Below, piece after piece: positions 16,078 to 18,158 of a stretch of 18,158 bases of DNA (position 1 is the stretch's first letter; each line of letters begins with the position of its first letter). Source of the DNA: Synergistota bacterium (GTDB lineage Bacteria; Synergistota; JAGHAJ01). A program made the translations under genes and the position numbers. Where the stretch lies: positions 1 through 18,158 of the forward strand of contig JAGHAJ010000128.1 in NCBI GenBank assembly GCA_021161545.1, in the 5' to 3' direction. The notes beneath the pieces are model-generated. The model saw only the letters and a program-made list of their open reading frames with translations, did not search any database and had not been told where the DNA came from.

Positions 16078-17747
16078 CTCTTCCTTCCCATCTTCACAAG
16101 TTCTTTTGCATGTTCAACCACTTTTGGTGTTATATCTCTTCCCCCAAGCATACGAGATATTTCTTCCACCCTTTCAGCCTCAGTGTCTAAGGAAGAAATC
16201 TCGACAAATGTCCTATCTCCATCCTCATGTTTGAGAACTCTGAAATGTTTGTCTGCAATGGCCGCAAGTTTTGGATGATGAGTAATCATAATAACTTGCC
16301 GACACATTCCTATGTCGCGAATCCTATCAGCTACAGCAGACACAGCCACACCACCAATTCCAATATCTATCTCATCAAACACCAAAGTAGGCACACCATA
16401 GACCTCGGCAAGAACCGATTTTATAGCAAGCATAATCCTTGAGAGCTCCCCACCAGAAGCAACTTTAGAAACAGACAGAAATTCCTGTCCAACATTAGTA
16501 GAAACAACAAAATCAACCTTGTCCACTCCCATTCTACCAAGTGGAGCAGGTGAAACATCCACTTTAAAAGACGCTTTTTCCATCGCAAGAGAGCGAATAG
16601 CCATCTCAATTGCAACTGCAAGGTTCTCTGCACTGTCCTTCCTTGCACCTGAAATTGCGCGTGCCTCTTTATCTAACCAATCCTCCAGTTCCTCCACCTT
16701 CTCTAAAAGACCACTATAGTCACTGGTAAGAGATGCTATTTCCTCCAACCTTTTTCTTACACTATCCCTATATTCGAGCAACCCTCTTACGTCAGGCCTG
16801 TTGTATCTCTTCTTAAGCAACTCTACTCTATCAACCATATCTTTAAGTTCCTGTAGTTTTTCCTCATCCAGATAAAGGCCACTATGATAAGAAAGCATGT
16901 CATTTGCGAGCTCTTTCAGCTCTATTGACAAATCATATATTCTACCTACCATCTTTTCCACATTTCTGTCTAATACAGCTACTTCAGATAATATCTTCCT
17001 CACAGAAAACAGATTTTCCACCACTCCCAACTCTTTGTCATCACCCAACAACACAGATGCAGCTGTAGAAAGCCTCTCTTTGATATCAAGCAAGTTCTCC
17101 AATCTTGCGAATTCCCTTCTCAAATCCTCCTCATCTATATCATCCAAGGGCAGAGACGAAAGTTCCTTCAACTGATATTCATACATCTCAAGTTCATCAT
17201 TAATCCTCTCTTTTTCACTCTGTAACTTTTCAACCTTTCTTTTCACTCGAATATACTCATCGTACCTATCTGCAAACCTCCTCACCCTATCGGATATGCC
17301 AATATATCTATCCAGCAAATAAAGATACTCTGCAGGTCTAAGCAGTACTTGAGTGGAAAACTGACTATGTATATCTACCAACAGGGGTAGCAGTTCCCTG
17401 AGCATAGATAGAGGGACCGCTCTCCCCTGAACATATGCCTTGCTCCTGCCACTTGCAGATAACTCCCGTCTGAGTATGAGTTCATCATCACAGTCCAGCC
17501 CAAACTTCTCCTTTAGAATATCCTTTTCGCCCTCACCCGGGAAAAACGTTGCCTCCACAACGAGAGTATCCTCACCACTCCTTATCATATCATAATCTGC
17601 CCTTCTTCCAGAAAGCAAGTTAATAGCCTCAACTATGATAGATTTACCTGCACCAGTTTCCCCTGTAAGGACATTAACACCTTTCCCAAACTCAATCTCC
17701 ACATGCTTTATAACTGCAAGATTCTCAACATTCAGAGAGAGTAACAT
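16074..17747 (-). CDS. recN: DNA repair protein RecN (SMC-like ATPase)
   Basis: RecN is an SMC-like ATPase acting on chromosomal double-strand breaks in recombination repair. This copy has 557 residues, the usual length. The N-terminal head has Walker A GETGAGKS (29-36). A long charged helical region (about 150-370) forms the short coiled coil. The C-terminal head has the signature SGGELSR (431-437), Walker B LVFDEID (Asp458, Glu459) and the ITHHPKLAAIAD switch region (488-499). The ATG has GGGAGGG 6 bases upstream. It begins 21 bases after nadK, an adjacency common in several bacterial phyla, and overlaps tsaD by 4 bases. No LexA-like site is visible in the short gap, so it is probably read from a promoter further upstream. 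Confidence 0.97.
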   Translation of the reverse strand: MLLSLNVENLAVIKHVEIEFGKGVNVLTGETGAGKSIIVEAINLLSGRRADYDMIRSGEDTLVVEATFFPGEGEKDILKEKFGLDCDDELILRRELSASGRSKAYVQGRAVPLSMLRELLPLLVDIHSQFSTQVLLRPAEYLYLLDRYIGISDRVRRFADRYDEYIRVKRKVEKLQSEKERINDELEMYEYQLKELSSLPLDDIDEEDLRREFARLENLLDIKERLSTAASVLLGDDKELGVVENLFSVRKILSEVAVLDRNVEKMVGRIYDLSIELKELANDMLSYHSGLYLDEEKLQELKDMVDRVELLKKRYNRPDVRGLLEYRDSVRKRLEEIASLTSDYSGLLEKVEELEDWLDKEARAISGARKDSAENLAVAIEMAIRSLAMEKASFKVDVSPAPLGRMGVDKVDFVVSTNVGQEFLSVSKVASGGELSRIMLAIKSVLAEVYGVPTLVFDEIDIGIGGVAVSAVADRIRDIGMCRQVIMITHHPKLAAIADKHFRVLKHEDGDRTFVEISSLDTEAERVEEISRMLGGRDITPKVVEHAKELVKMGRKR

Positions 17748-17768
17748 TGCAGTCCCTCCCGAAAAAAA

Positions 17769-18158
17769 TCATGGAAATCTATGTCTCGGAAACATACCCC
17801 AACCAAGCTTTTTCCTCAAAATATCAAAGTAACTTCTACCTCTAAAACTCACTATCTTTACATTAAACGATGCCCTGAATATTTCAACCACATCTCCAGG
17901 CATCAAGTTCAACCCTTCCTGCCCATCCTGAGTCAGCATAAGGTCTTCATGGTCTGACTTGACCTCTACATACAGCTTCCTATCAGAAGACAGAACCAAG
18001 GACCTCGAATACAAAGTATGTGCACATATAGGAGTTACTATTATAGCATCCACATTAGGACTCACAATTGGTCCACCTGCTGAAAGGGAATAAGCAGTTG
18101 ATCCAGTAGGAGTGGAAACTATCACACCATCAGCAGGATAAGAGACAAGAAACTTATC
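17769..18158 (-). CDS. nadK: NAD kinase, C-terminal part (cut by window edge)
   Basis: NAD kinase phosphorylates NAD+ to NADP+. About 129 C-terminal residues are visible, and the frame is open to the window end. Reading in from the edge it runs DKFLVSYPADGVIVSTPTGS and continues into TAYSLSAGGPI, the conserved C-terminal domain signature. The later MLTQDGQE block contains the conserved Asp-Gly-Gln. The N-terminal GGDG motif lies outside the window. The stop is 21 bases before recN, so nadK, recN and tsaD are probably co-transcribed. Confidence 0.95.
   Translation of the reverse strand, partial: DKFLVSYPADGVIVSTPTGSTAYSLSAGGPIVSPNVDAIIVTPICAHTLYSRSLVLSSDRKLYVEVKSDHEDLMLTQDGQEGLNLMPGDVVEIFRASFNVKIVSFRGRSYFDILRKKLGWGMFPRHRFP

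Overview
This is an 18.2 kb stretch of a bacterial chromosome of moderate AT content. It carries housekeeping genes on the minus strand (nadK, recN, tsaD, groS-groL) and an accessory region that looks like an anaerobic uptake and catabolic locus. The tripartite (TRAP) transporter, the enoate-reductase-type flavoprotein and the iron- and nickel-dependent enzyme families point to an anaerobe. The nadK-recN adjacency and TRAP content would suit Synergistota or a Firmicutes-like lineage, but this is a low-confidence guess. Plus-strand C exceeds G, most clearly where genes lie on the minus strand, so the minus strand is probably the leading strand.

Layout. (1) 1-867, minus: an Asp/Glu-type racemase, apparently leaderless behind a near-consensus sigma-70 promoter, followed by the start of a secreted protein cut by the window edge. 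(2) 1147-8164, plus: a tight five-gene operon. It encodes a long-form urocanase, an enoate-reductase/Old-Yellow-Enzyme-type flavoprotein, a LarA-family nickel-pincer racemase, and the large and small subunits of aconitase X. (3) 12782-8161, minus: TRAP solute-binding protein, small and large TRAP membrane subunits, a soluble PAS histidine kinase and a NarL-type response regulator. This operon runs tail to tail into operon 2, with the stop codons overlapping. (4) 12937-14971, minus: groS-groL with a sigma-70-like promoter, a perfect CIRCE operator and a strong terminator. (5) 15088-18158, minus: tsaD, recN and the 3' part of nadK.

How it may work together (inference). The TRAP system would import a carboxylate, the kinase would sense it or a product inside the cell, and operon 2 would metabolise it. 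The set 2-hydroxyacid racemase, dehydratase, arylacrylate reductase and urocanase suggests interconversion of imidazolelactate, urocanate and imidazolepropionate, with oxidative exit through urocanase. No other histidine-utilisation gene (hutH, hutI, hutG, ftcD) and no nickel-pincer maturation gene (larB, larC, larE) is in the window. A matching inverted repeat (ATAGTA-N6-TACYAT) lies upstream of both operons and could be a shared operator.
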